This document shows, in pieces, positions 44,629 to 52,645 of a stretch of 64,000 bases of DNA; the stretch's first letter is position 1; every line of letters begins with the position of its first letter. Under the pieces are notes generated by a model. The model worked only from the letters and a program-made list of their open reading frames with translations, was not told where the DNA came from and made no database searches. The stretch is taken from the NCBI RefSeq assembly GCF_000721235.1, contig NZ_JOFH01000022.1:1-64000 (forward strand), given 5' to 3'. The stretch comes from Streptomyces olivaceus. GTDB lineage: Bacteria; Actinomycetota; Actinomycetes; Streptomycetales; Streptomycetaceae. Position numbers and translations under genes: made by a program.

Positions 44629-45066
44629 TCAGCTCTGGTTGAAGAAACCGTCGGAGCGGTGCGCGGCGGGTTCGCCGCTGATGACCTGGGTGTCCGCCGG
44701 GCTGAGCAGGAAGACCCGGGTGGAGACCCGCTCGATCGAACCGTGCAGGCCGAAGATCAGGCCGGCGGCGAAGTCGACCACGCGCTTGGCGTCGGCCCCC
44801 TCCATGGCCGTCAGGTTCATGATGACCGGAACCCCGTCCCGGAACAGTTCGCCGACGGACCGTGCGTCCCGGAAGCTGTCCGGGGTGACGGTCGCGATGC
44901 GCCGGCCCTTCTCCTCGGCCACGTCCGAGGCCACCTTGACGCGCGGGTCGGTGACCCAGGCGTCGCCGGGCTCGTTGCCCTCGGAGTAGTCGTCGTCGTA
45001 GTAACGCTCGTCATCGTTGTCGTCGACGAGGCCGAGCCACGCACTCGCCTTGCGTACCGATCCCAT
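44629..45066 (-). CDS. sepF: SepF-like cell division protein
   Basis: This 145-residue protein has the conserved SepF core (DUF552, about 60-135): [48 protein letters not shown] and [15 protein letters not shown]. SepF anchors and aligns FtsZ at the division septum. The N-terminal amphipathic start [16 protein letters not shown] could bind membrane. GAGGAGGC precedes ATG 45066. The main sepF of streptomycetes lies next to ftsZ in the division cluster, so this copy, outside that cluster, is probably a paralogue used in sporulation-associated division; that is inferred from context. Confidence 0.92.
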   Translation of the reverse strand: MGSVRKASAWLGLVDDNDDERYYDDDYSEGNEPGDAWVTDPRVKVASDVAEEKGRRIATVTPDSFRDARSVGELFRDGVPVIMNLTAMEGADAKRVVDFAAGLIFGLHGSIERVSTRVFLLSPADTQVISGEPAAHRSDGFFNQS

Positions 45067-45353
45067 GGACGCCTCCTCTCACAGCGGTCATTCGTGCTTC
45101 CGCATCTATGGTCATCCATGATGCGGACGTCGCGCCAAGTGGATAGACGCCGCGCAGGGGGTTTGTGACGGTACTGGTGCACGGCCAATACGTCGAGAGT
45201 CCTTGTGTCCCAAGGGTCGTATCCCAAACGGCTGCTGACTGTGAGTGAAATATGATTCTTTTCGGCGTACGGGTGAGGCCGGGGGCGTACGGGTGAACGT
45301 CATGGTCGCTACGATGCCGCAGCTCAGCGTTGTACCAACCACGGGGGAGCGTC
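45067..45353. other. Divergent intergenic region sepF / DUF5685-like gene
   Basis: About 290 bases. GGCGTACGGGTGA occurs twice in direct orientation (about 45264 and 45284) in front of the plus-strand gene. TACGAT at 45310-45315 is a candidate -10 for it. An AT-rich patch (GTGAGTGAAATATGATTCTTTTC) precedes the repeats. I see no small gene. Confidence 0.5.
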
Positions 45354-46559
45354 GTGTTCGGAATCGTCAGGCCATGCAGGCACCGGCTCGGAGAGAGCCT
45401 CACGAGCCAGTGGATGGCGCATTTGTGCGGGTTGTGCCTCGCGCTCCGTAAGGACCACGGACAGTTCGCGCGGATTGTGACGAACTATGACGGGCTGCTC
45501 ATATCGGTTTTGACGGAGGCTCAGGCCGCGCCGGGCGGCGCGGGCGGCGGACGGCGCACCGCCGGGCCCTGCCCGCTGCGCGGGATGCGCACCGCGTCCG
45601 TCGCCCACGGCGAGGGGGCCCGCCTCGCGGCGGCCGTCTCGCTGGTGCTGGCCTCGGCCAAGGTGCGCGACCACGTCGCCGACGGGGACGGCCTGCTGGC
45701 CCGCAGGCCGGTGGCGCTCGCCGCCCGCCGGATCGCCACCGGCTGGGACGCGGCCGGCGCGCGCGGCGGAAGTGCCGTCGGCTTCGACACCGCCGTCCTG
45801 GTCGACGCCGTGGACCGGCAGGGCGGCATCGAGGCGCTCGCGGGGCCCGGCACACCGCTGCTCGCCGTCACCGAGCCGACCGAGAGCGCGACCGCCGCCG
45901 CCTTCGCGCACACCGCGCACCTCGCCGGACGGCCGGAGAACGCCGAGCCGCTCGCCGAGGCCGGGCGCCTCTTCGGCCGCCTCGCACACCTCCTGGACGC
46001 CGTGGAGGACCGGGAGGCCGACGCCGCGGCCGGCGCCTGGAACCCGCTCACCGCCACCGGGACCCCGCTCACCGAGGCCCGGCGGCTCGCCGACGACGCC
46101 GTGCACGGGGTGCGGCTCGCCCTGCGCGAGGCGGAGTTCGGGGACGGGCGGCTCGTGCACCGGCTGCTCGTGCACGAGCTGGATGAATCGGTGAACCGCG
46201 CGTTCGGCACCGTGTCGTGCGCCCACGGCAGCCATCCGTACGCCCCTCCCGGCGCGCCCGGCACCCCGGGTGCGCCCGGCGGCCCCGGCGGACCGACGCC
46301 GCCCCCGGAGCCGCCTCACCGCAACCGTCGCGGGCTGCTCGCGGGGTGCGCCGTGTGGGCCGGGCTGGCCTGCACGTGCCAGATGTGCTGCGGCACCTAC
46401 CACGACCCGTGGAGCGGCCAGCGCAAGGAGGGCCTGTGCACCAACTGCGACTGCGGCAGCTGCGGTGACTGCTGCGAGTGCTGCGACTGCTGCAGCAACT
46501 GCGGCGACGGATGCTGCTGCGACGGCTGCAGCGGGTGCGACTGCGGGTGCAGCTGCTGA
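45354..46559 (+). CDS. DUF5685-like protein with cysteine-cluster C-terminus
   Basis: The 401-residue protein starts VFGIVRPCRHRLGESLTSQWMAHLCGLCLALRKDHGQ, with Cys-His and CGLC motifs that resemble the DUF5685 N-terminus. The middle is helical and Ala-rich. The last 65 residues contain 23 cysteines in CC, CxC and CxxC spacing after a hydrophobic GLLAGCAVWAGLACTC segment, suggesting a metal or cluster site near the membrane. GGGGGAG precedes GTG 45354. Function is unknown. The gene diverges from sepF. Confidence 0.8.
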   Translation: MFGIVRPCRHRLGESLTSQWMAHLCGLCLALRKDHGQFARIVTNYDGLLISVLTEAQAAPGGAGGGRRTAGPCPLRGMRTASVAHGEGARLAAAVSLVLASAKVRDHVADGDGLLARRPVALAARRIATGWDAAGARGGSAVGFDTAVLVDAVDRQGGIEALAGPGTPLLAVTEPTESATAAAFAHTAHLAGRPENAEPLAEAGRLFGRLAHLLDAVEDREADAAAGAWNPLTATGTPLTEARRLADDAVHGVRLALREAEFGDGRLVHRLLVHELDESVNRAFGTVSCAHGSHPYAPPGAPGTPGAPGGPGGPTPPPEPPHRNRRGLLAGCAVWAGLACTCQMCCGTYHDPWSGQRKEGLCTNCDCGSCGDCCECCDCCSNCGDGCCCDGCSGCDCGCSC

Positions 46560-46575
46560 GCGGTCGGCGGTGCTG

Positions 46576-46613
46576 CCGGCGTCGTCAGGGTCGTCAGGGT
46601 CGTCAGGGTCGTC
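46576..46613. repeat. 9-bp tandem repeat GTCGTCAGG
   Basis: GTCGTCAGG is repeated four times with little variation between the cysteine-rich gene and the stop of the lipoprotein gene; the last unit overlaps the reverse-strand stop. It is a microsatellite-like slippage tract with no function suggested. Confidence 0.7.
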
Positions 46614-47559
46614 AGTCCTTCAGTTCCGGGGGTGAGATCTCGGACTTCTCGATCGCCGACTCCGTCGTGTCCCACTTCTTCAGGATGCGGGCGTACGTCC
46701 CGTCGGCGATCAGGCCGTTCACCGCCGCCTGGAGGGCGGGTGCCAGCTTCGATCCCTTCTTGAGGGCGAAGCCGACGTCGAGGCGGTGGAACTCGTTGAG
46801 GAACTTCAGCCCCTGCTGGTGGGCCACCGCGTAGCGCAGGCCGTTGATCGTGGACATCACGATGTCGCTGCGGCCCTGCTGGAGCGATGACCACAGCGCG
46901 CCCGGCTCGCTGTAGGTCTGCACGGAGTAGGCCTCGTCGCCCGCGTCCGTGCACAGGTGCCGACTCTCCTCCAGGGTCGCCTCGAAGGTGGTGCCGGCGC
47001 CGGTCGCCACCTTCAGGCCGCACAGCTGCTTCAGGTCGGTGACCTCGGACAGCTCGCTGTCCTCGCGGGCGGCGAAGCCCTGGCCGTCGTTGATGTAGGT
47101 GACGAAGTCGATGGTCCTGCGCCGCTCCTCGGTCACCCCGAAGTTGCTGGCGCCGATGTCGTACTTGCCGCTGTCCAGGGCGGGCAGGACCGCCTCGAAG
47201 GAGGCCTGCTCGGTCTTGAGCGAGATGCCGAGCGCGTTGCCGACGGCGTGCGCGAAGTCGACGTCCTGGCCGGTCAGCGTCTTGCCGTCGGGCAGATAGG
47301 CGTTGCCCGGCGGGTTGCCGCCGACACTGACCGCGAGGGTGAGTTCCTTGGTGCCGGGCGGCAGCAGCCGCACGGCGTCCGCGTTCTCGCCGATGCCGGA
47401 GACGACGTCCGTGGTCGGGATCGCGTCGGGGCCGCCCGCCGCCCCCGCGGCGTCCGCGGCGGGGTCGCCGGAGCCGCAGGCGGTGAGCAGGAGGGCCGCC
47501 GAGACGAGGAGGGCGGAGGGCGCGAAGAGCCTTTTTCGGGCACGCGCGGGCGTACGCAT
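46612..47559 (-). CDS. Amino-acid-type ABC transporter substrate-binding lipoprotein
   Basis: The signal peptide of this 315-residue lipoprotein (MRTPARARKRLFAPSALLVSAALLL) ends in the lipobox LTAC, so the mature protein is anchored by Cys-acyl groups on the outer face of the membrane. The body is a family 3 solute-binding protein: LTGQDVDFAHAVGNALG, KYDIGASNFGVTEERRRTIDFVTYI, then LKQLCGLKVATGAGTT. Ligands of this family are polar amino acids or cystine. A cysteine-ended leader peptide lies 218 bases upstream on the same strand, so sulfur regulation is likely. The permease gene is divergent. Confidence 0.9.
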   Translation of the reverse strand: MRTPARARKRLFAPSALLVSAALLLTACGSGDPAADAAGAAGGPDAIPTTDVVSGIGENADAVRLLPPGTKELTLAVSVGGNPPGNAYLPDGKTLTGQDVDFAHAVGNALGISLKTEQASFEAVLPALDSGKYDIGASNFGVTEERRRTIDFVTYINDGQGFAAREDSELSEVTDLKQLCGLKVATGAGTTFEATLEESRHLCTDAGDEAYSVQTYSEPGALWSSLQQGRSDIVMSTINGLRYAVAHQQGLKFLNEFHRLDVGFALKKGSKLAPALQAAVNGLIADGTYARILKKWDTTESAIEKSEISPPELKD

Positions 47560-47662
47560 GGTCAGGGGTCTCCTGAGGCCGGAAGCAGGGAACGGCGCGA
47601 GGGGAGGGCGCGTGTGAAGGCGGCGCGGGACAGGGCGCGGGGCGGAGTGGGAGAGACCGGCG

Positions 47663-47694
47663 ACCTGATGCACGGGTGACCTGATGCACGGGTG
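47663..47694. repeat. 16-bp tandem duplication
   Basis: ACCTGATGCACGGGTG at 47663 is repeated immediately at 47679. It lies in the untranslated region between the leader peptide and the lipoprotein gene. Confidence 0.85.
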
Positions 47695-47776
47695 GCCGGA
47701 GAGGCGGGTGACCGGAGAAGGGCGGGAACCCGAAGGCCCGACGGGTCAGTCGGTCAGGGCAGGCGGCGAGGTCGGC

Positions 47777-47848
47777 TCAACAGGAACAGGACCACACTCG
47801 ACCGAAGTCGATGTGGGAGCGCGTGACCAGCCACTGCTGTGGATGCAT
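47777..47848 (-). CDS. Putative cysteine-responsive leader peptide
   Basis: A 23-codon frame on the minus strand starts ATG at 47848, and residues 7-23 read LVTRSHIDFGRVWSCSC. It resembles the short LxTRxHVDLxRVxSxxC leader peptides that I know from upstream of sulfur-assimilation genes in streptomycetes. The two Cys codons are the third-last and last codons, the position needed for ribosome stalling when Cys-tRNA is scarce. It is followed after 218 bases by the lipoprotein gene on the same strand. A DNA frame this short could arise by chance; the motif match is the main support. Confidence 0.7.
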   Translation of the reverse strand: MHPQQWLVTRSHIDFGRVWSCSC

Positions 47849-47918
47849 GGGCCAAGTGGAACAGGCATCCGGTTCCGCGTCAACGACCTGAGACGTGCTG
47901 CTCACAGTGTGGACAGCC

Positions 47919-47949
47919 TTGACAGCGGGGCGAAGCGCCCCCGTACTCT
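47919..47949 (+). promoter_or_regulatory. Predicted promoter of the permease-monooxygenase operon
   Basis: TTGACA (47919-47924) and TACTCT (47944-47949) are separated by 19 bases, slightly long. They lie 85 bases before the permease start. The spacer is itself a GCGGGGCGAAGCGCCCCCG hairpin, which could serve as a regulator site. Confidence 0.45.
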
Positions 47950-48033
47950 CGGTGGACGGCCTTGCTGAGGGGCTCGGCCGTGTGAAGGCACCACCCACCG
48001 TGTCCGACTGACTCGATGTCACGGAGCCTTCGC

Positions 48034-48891
48034 ATGTCCTCCGACACCCTCGCCCAGTCCGCCGCCGTACCGGAGACCCCGGACGGCCCGGACCTCCCGC
48101 GGATCGTCCCGCAGCGCCGCCTCGGCCAGTGGACGGCCGCCGCCGTAGTCCTGGTCCTCCTCGGTCTCGCCGTCAACTCCGTGCTGCGCAACGACGCGTT
48201 CCAGTGGGGCGTCGTCGCGGACTACTTCACCTCGGACGCCGTCCTGCGGGGCCTGTGGCTCACCCTGTGGCTGACCGCCGTCGTCATGGTCCTCGGCTTC
48301 GCGCTCGGCACGCTGCTCGCCGCGTTCCGGCTCTCGGCCAATCCCGTGCTCCGCGCGGTGAGCTGGGGGTACGTGTGGCTGTTCCGGTCGATACCGATCC
48401 TGGTGCAGCTGCTGCTGTGGTTCAACATCGGCGCCCTCTACCCGCAGATCCTCGGCGTGAAGACCGTCGACCTGCTCGGCCCGGTCACCGTCGCGGTCAT
48501 CGGCCTCACCCTGCACGAGGCCGCGTACGCCGCCGAGGTGGTGCGCGGCGGCATCCTCGCCGTGGACCGCGGCCAGATCGAGGCGGCGCAGGCGCTCGGG
48601 CTGAGCCGGTGGCGCCGCTGGCGGCGGATCGTGCTCCCGCAGGCCATGCGCTCCATCGTGCCGCCGGCCGGGAACATGCTGATCGGCACCCTCAAGGGCA
48701 CCTCCATCGTGAGCGTCATCGCCGTGCAGGACCTGCTCTACTCCGTGCAGCTCGTCTACCACCGCACCTACCAGGTCATCCCGCTGCTGATGGTGGCCAC
48801 CGTCTGGTACACCGTCGTCACCTCGCTGCTCGGCATCGGCCAGCACTACGTCGAGAAGCACTACGCCCGCGGCACGGAGCGCACCCGATGA
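48034..48891 (+). CDS. Amino-acid-type ABC transporter permease
   Basis: The 285-residue permease has five or so transmembrane helices and the coupling EAA motif EAAQALGLSRWRRWRRIVLPQAMRSIVPP (about 188-216). WLFRSIPILVQLLLWF and GTLKGTSIVSVIAVQDLL are typical of HisM/GlnP permeases for polar amino acids. ATG 48034 is preferred over ATG 48016 because CGGAG lies 9 bases before it. The stop overlaps the next gene (ATGA). It should work with the divergent lipoprotein and the downstream ATPase. Confidence 0.9.
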   Translation: MSSDTLAQSAAVPETPDGPDLPRIVPQRRLGQWTAAAVVLVLLGLAVNSVLRNDAFQWGVVADYFTSDAVLRGLWLTLWLTAVVMVLGFALGTLLAAFRLSANPVLRAVSWGYVWLFRSIPILVQLLLWFNIGALYPQILGVKTVDLLGPVTVAVIGLTLHEAAYAAEVVRGGILAVDRGQIEAAQALGLSRWRRWRRIVLPQAMRSIVPPAGNMLIGTLKGTSIVSVIAVQDLLYSVQLVYHRTYQVIPLLMVATVWYTVVTSLLGIGQHYVEKHYARGTERTR

Positions 48892-50729
48892 GCCGCCCAG
48901 CGCCCGGCGACCGCCCCGCACCGGGCGACCGCCCAGCGCCCGGCGACCGTCCCGCGCTGGTCGTCGTCGGCGCCGGGCCGCGCGGCACCGGACTGCTGGA
49001 GCGCCTCGCCGCCAACGCCCCCGAGCTGTACTGCGGCTCCGGTCTCGACATCCACCTCGTGGACCCGCACCCGCCGGGCCCCGGGCGCATATGGCGCGCG
49101 GAGCAGTCGCCGCTGCTGTGGATGAACTCGCACGCCGAGGACGTCACCATGTTCACCGACGACACGGTCGAGATGGCCGGCCCGGTACGGCCCGGACCCA
49201 CCCTGCACGAGTGGGCGGGCCTGGACGGCAGCACCTTCGCCGAACGCCCGGTCCAGGGCGCCTACCTGCGCTGGGTGTACGAGCGCGCCGTGGCGCAGCT
49301 GCCCGCGGACGTCGTCGTGCACCACCACGCGCGCCACGCGGTGCGCGTCGACGGCCCGCCCGGCGGACGCCAGCGGGTGTGGCTCCAGGGCCGCGAGCAG
49401 CCCCTCCTCGCCGACCTGGTCGTCCTCACCCTCGGCCACCTCGACGCCGAACCCGACGACGAGCAGCGGGAGCTGTCCGCGTACGCCCGCGAGCACGGCC
49501 TGGTCCACCTCCCGCCGGACTTCACCGCCGACAGCGACCTGTCCCGGCTGCGGCCCGGTGAGCCGGTCCTCGTGCGCGGCCTCGGGCTGGCCTTCGTCGA
49601 CCTGATGGCGCTGCTGACCGAGGGCAGGGGCGGCCGGTACGACGGCGACACGTACGTGCCCTCCGGACGGGAGCCGGTCCTGTACGTCGGCTCCCGGCGC
49701 GGCGTGCCGTACCACGCCAAGATCGGCTACGACTGGACCGGCGACCGGCCCCCGCTGCCGAGGTTCTTCGGGCCCGCCGAGACCGAGGCGCTCCTCGCCC
49801 GGCCGGACGGCTTCGACTTCCGCCGGGACGTGTGGCCGCTGGTCGAGAAGGAGCTGGGCTTCGCCCACTACCACCGCCTGTTCACCGCCCACCCCGAGCG
49901 GGTGACCGGCGACTGGGCGGCCTTCGAGGCGCGGTACGCCACCGCAGGTCCCGACGAGCGGGCCGTCCTCGTCGCCGCAACCGTGCCCGACCCGGCCGAC
50001 CGGCTGGACCTCGCCGCGCTCGACCGCCCCCTCGACGGGATCCGGTACGGCTCGCCCGAGGAACTCCAGGAAGGGCTGCGCCGGTACGTCGAGGCGGACC
50101 TGCGGCGCCGCCACGACCCCGCCCACAGCCCCGACCTGGCCGTCTTCCTCGCCCTGCTCTCCGTCTACGGGCAACTGGTCCGACTCGGCGACATCGGCGG
50201 CTGGTGGCACGGCTTCTTCAGCTACCTCGCCTCCGGGCCGCCGGGACCCCGCCTGCGGCAACTGCTCGCGCTGTCCCGCGCCGGGGTGGTGCGCTTCCTC
50301 GGCGCCGGCCTGTCGGTCACCGCGGAGGACGGGGTGTTCCGGGCGAGGAGCGCCGGAGTGCCGGACACGGTCGTGGAGGCGCGGACCCTGGTCGAGGCGC
50401 GGCTGCCGTACCCCACCGTCGAGCGGACCCGCGACCCGCTGCTGCGCGCGCTGCACGCCGACGGCGCCGCGGCGACGCCGGACGGGCTGCTGGCCGTGGA
50501 CCGGACCGACGGGCGGGTCCTCGACCGGGACGGGCGGCCGCACCCGCGCCGGTTCGCGCTCGGCCCGCACACCGACGCGCGCGGCTCGGGCGCGTTCACC
50601 CGGCCCCGTACCGGCGGCGTCGCGTTCCGGCAGAACGACGCCACCGCACGGGCCGTACTGACCTTCCTGCGGGCGCCCGGAGAGTCCGCGGCACCGCACC
50701 GCCCCCTGCTGGAGGAGTCCTCGCGATGA
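48888..50729 (+). CDS. FAD/NAD(P)-binding protein (NAD_binding_9 type)
   Basis: The 613-residue flavoprotein-like product begins with three PAPGDR repeats, then the dinucleotide-binding motif [16 protein letters not shown] (about 24-39). Conserved blocks include [15 protein letters not shown] and [13 protein letters not shown], plus a second nucleotide motif [20 protein letters not shown]. Relatives are poorly characterised putative monooxygenases or reductases. ATG 48888 overlaps the permease stop. In a cluster with LLM monooxygenases it might help desulfonate or hydroxylate the imported compound; this is inferred. Confidence 0.85.
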   Translation: MSRPAPGDRPAPGDRPAPGDRPALVVVGAGPRGTGLLERLAANAPELYCGSGLDIHLVDPHPPGPGRIWRAEQSPLLWMNSHAEDVTMFTDDTVEMAGPVRPGPTLHEWAGLDGSTFAERPVQGAYLRWVYERAVAQLPADVVVHHHARHAVRVDGPPGGRQRVWLQGREQPLLADLVVLTLGHLDAEPDDEQRELSAYAREHGLVHLPPDFTADSDLSRLRPGEPVLVRGLGLAFVDLMALLTEGRGGRYDGDTYVPSGREPVLYVGSRRGVPYHAKIGYDWTGDRPPLPRFFGPAETEALLARPDGFDFRRDVWPLVEKELGFAHYHRLFTAHPERVTGDWAAFEARYATAGPDERAVLVAATVPDPADRLDLAALDRPLDGIRYGSPEELQEGLRRYVEADLRRRHDPAHSPDLAVFLALLSVYGQLVRLGDIGGWWHGFFSYLASGPPGPRLRQLLALSRAGVVRFLGAGLSVTAEDGVFRARSAGVPDTVVEARTLVEARLPYPTVERTRDPLLRALHADGAAATPDGLLAVDRTDGRVLDRDGRPHPRRFALGPHTDARGSGAFTRPRTGGVAFRQNDATARAVLTFLRAPGESAAPHRPLLEESSR

Positions 50730-51507
50730 GCGTCCCGAACGGTTCGACCGGCGTCATGGTCGACATCCGGTCCGTCCACAAGAGCTTCGGACCGCTGGAG
50801 GTGCTCAAGGGCATCGACCTCACCGTGCGCACCGGCGAGGTGACCGTGGTCCTCGGCCCCTCCGGTTCCGGCAAGTCGACGCTGCTGCGCACCGTCAACC
50901 ACCTGGAGAAGGTGGACCGGGGGACGATCGCGTGGACGGTGCCCTCGTCGGCTACCGGCGCACCGGCGACCGGCTGCGCGAACTGCCCGAGCGCGAGGTG
51001 CTCAAGCAGCGCACCCGGATCGGCTTCGTCTTCCAGAACTTCCACCTCTTCCCGCACCTGACCGTGCTGGAGAACATCACCGAGGCGCCGGTCTCCGCGC
51101 TCGGCCGCCCGCGCCGCGAGGCCGTCGAGGCGGCCCGCCGGCTGCTGGAGCGGGTGGGGCTCGCGGACAGGGCGAGCGCCTATCCGCGCCACCTGTCCGG
51201 CGGACAGCAGCAGCGGGTGGCCATCGCGCGGGCGCTCGCGCTCCGGCCGAGGCTGCTGCTGTTCGACGAGCCCACGTCCGCGCTCGACCCCGAGCTGGTC
51301 GGCGAGGTCCTCGACGTCATCAAGGACCTGGCCCGGCAGGGCACCACCATGATCGTCGTCACGCACGAGATCGGCTTCGCCCGCGAGGTCGCCGACACGG
51401 TGGTCTTCATGGACGACGGACGCATCGTCGAACAGGGCCCGCCCGGCGACGTACTGGACCGCCCGCGGCACGAACGCACCCGGGCGTTCCTCTCCAAGGT
51501 GCTCTGA
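50726..51507 (+). pseudogene. Amino-acid ABC transporter ATP-binding protein, frameshifted
   Basis: A GlnQ-type ATPase is encoded in two frames. The first (from ATG 50726, behind GGAGGAG) covers Walker [10 protein letters not shown] and ends [11 protein letters not shown], then runs out of frame to a stop at 51061. The second frame resumes at 50932 with [21 protein letters not shown] and contains the Q-loop [11 protein letters not shown], signature LSGGQQQR and Walker [15 protein letters not shown] through to LSKVL. One base is missing near 50919-50932, next to a GGGGG run. It is either a true inactivating frameshift or a sequencing error; all motifs are otherwise intact. Confidence 0.85.
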
Positions 51508-51553
51508 AAGGGAAGCCCAGGGTGCTTCGAGAGAGAAAGAGGACGGCCCGCCC

Positions 51554-52645
51554 ATGACCCCCGCGCCCCCCTTCACCGGCCGGCGGCGACTGCACCTGGC
51601 CGCCGCGCTCGACCAGCGGTCGGTGTACGACGCCGGCGAGTACCTCGCGGCCGCGCGGCTCGCCGAACGCGGCGCGCTCGACTTCGTCACCGCGGACGAC
51701 GGCCTCGCCCGCCCCGGCCCCGACGCGCTCGCCGTCCTGTCCAGGGTGGCACCCGCCACGCGGCGCATCGGCCTGGTCCCCACCGTCACCACCACCCACA
51801 CCGAGCCCTTCCACGTCCAGGCCGCCGTGGCCACCCTCGACTGGATCAGCCGCGGCCGGGCCGGCTGGCGGATCGAGGTGTCCGCCACCGAGGCCGAGGC
51901 CCGCCTCTTCGGCCGCCGGCCCGCCGCGCCCGCCGACGCGCTGTGGCGGGAGGCCGGCGAGACCGCCGACGTGGCGGCGCGCCTGTGGGACAGCTGGGAG
52001 GACGGCGCCGGGACACGGGACGCGGCCACCGGCCGCCTCGTCGACCGGGCCAAGCTGCACCGCGTCGACTTCACCGGCTCGGCGTTCTCGGTCAGGGGCC
52101 CCTCGGTCCTGCCGCGGCCTCCGCAGGGGCATCCCGTACGCCTCGTCGACGCCACCGCGCGGCCCGCGCGCGCGGTCGCGGCCCGGTACGCCGACGTGGT
52201 CCTCGTCCGCACCGCGCACCCCGCCCAGGCCGCCGAGGCGCGGGCCGAACTGCGGGCGTCCGCCGCGGCGCACGGCCGGAACCCGGACGACCTGCGGGTC
52301 CTCGCCGCCCTCGACGTCGACCTCGGGGACGGCGAGTACGCGGCCGCCCCCGGTCACGGCGGGGGCGGCCCCCGCCCCACCCCGCGCGGCCCGCTGTACC
52401 GGGGCGGCCCCGTCGACCTGGCCGAACTGATCACCGCCTGGCACCGGGAGGGCACCGTCGACGGCTTCCACCTCGCCCCGGTCGAGCCGCGCCGCGACCT
52501 GGAACGCCTCGTCAACGGCACCGTGTCCCTGCTCCAGCACCGGGGACTGTTCCGCACGTTCTACCCGGGCAGCACGCTCCGGGACCACCTGGACCTGGCC
52601 CGGCCCGCCAACCAGTACGCCGCCGTCGCGCAGGGAGCGTCATGA
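51554..52645 (+). CDS. LLM-class flavin-dependent monooxygenase
   Basis: The 363-residue protein has the luciferase-like monooxygenase barrel: RRLHLAAALDQRSVYDAGEYLAAARLAERGALDFVTADDG, LVPTVTTTHTEPFHVQAAVATLDWISRGRAGWRI and HPVRLVDATARPARAVAARYADVVLV. Such enzymes use FMNH2 and O2 supplied by a partner reductase. In this cluster a role in cleaving C-S bonds of organosulfur compounds (SsuD/SfnG-like) is likely but inferred. Its stop overlaps the next monooxygenase start (ATGA). Confidence 0.88.
   Translation: MTPAPPFTGRRRLHLAAALDQRSVYDAGEYLAAARLAERGALDFVTADDGLARPGPDALAVLSRVAPATRRIGLVPTVTTTHTEPFHVQAAVATLDWISRGRAGWRIEVSATEAEARLFGRRPAAPADALWREAGETADVAARLWDSWEDGAGTRDAATGRLVDRAKLHRVDFTGSAFSVRGPSVLPRPPQGHPVRLVDATARPARAVAARYADVVLVRTAHPAQAAEARAELRASAAAHGRNPDDLRVLAALDVDLGDGEYAAAPGHGGGGPRPTPRGPLYRGGPVDLAELITAWHREGTVDGFHLAPVEPRRDLERLVNGTVSLLQHRGLFRTFYPGSTLRDHLDLARPANQYAAVAQGAS

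Noticed and set aside
47811..47891. Plus-strand 26-codon frame MWERVTSHCCGC as a cysteine leader for the permease operon
   Set aside because: It is the antisense of the minus-strand leader peptide, which fits the known leader pattern better and has Cys codons at the end; the permease promoter also lies downstream of this frame.
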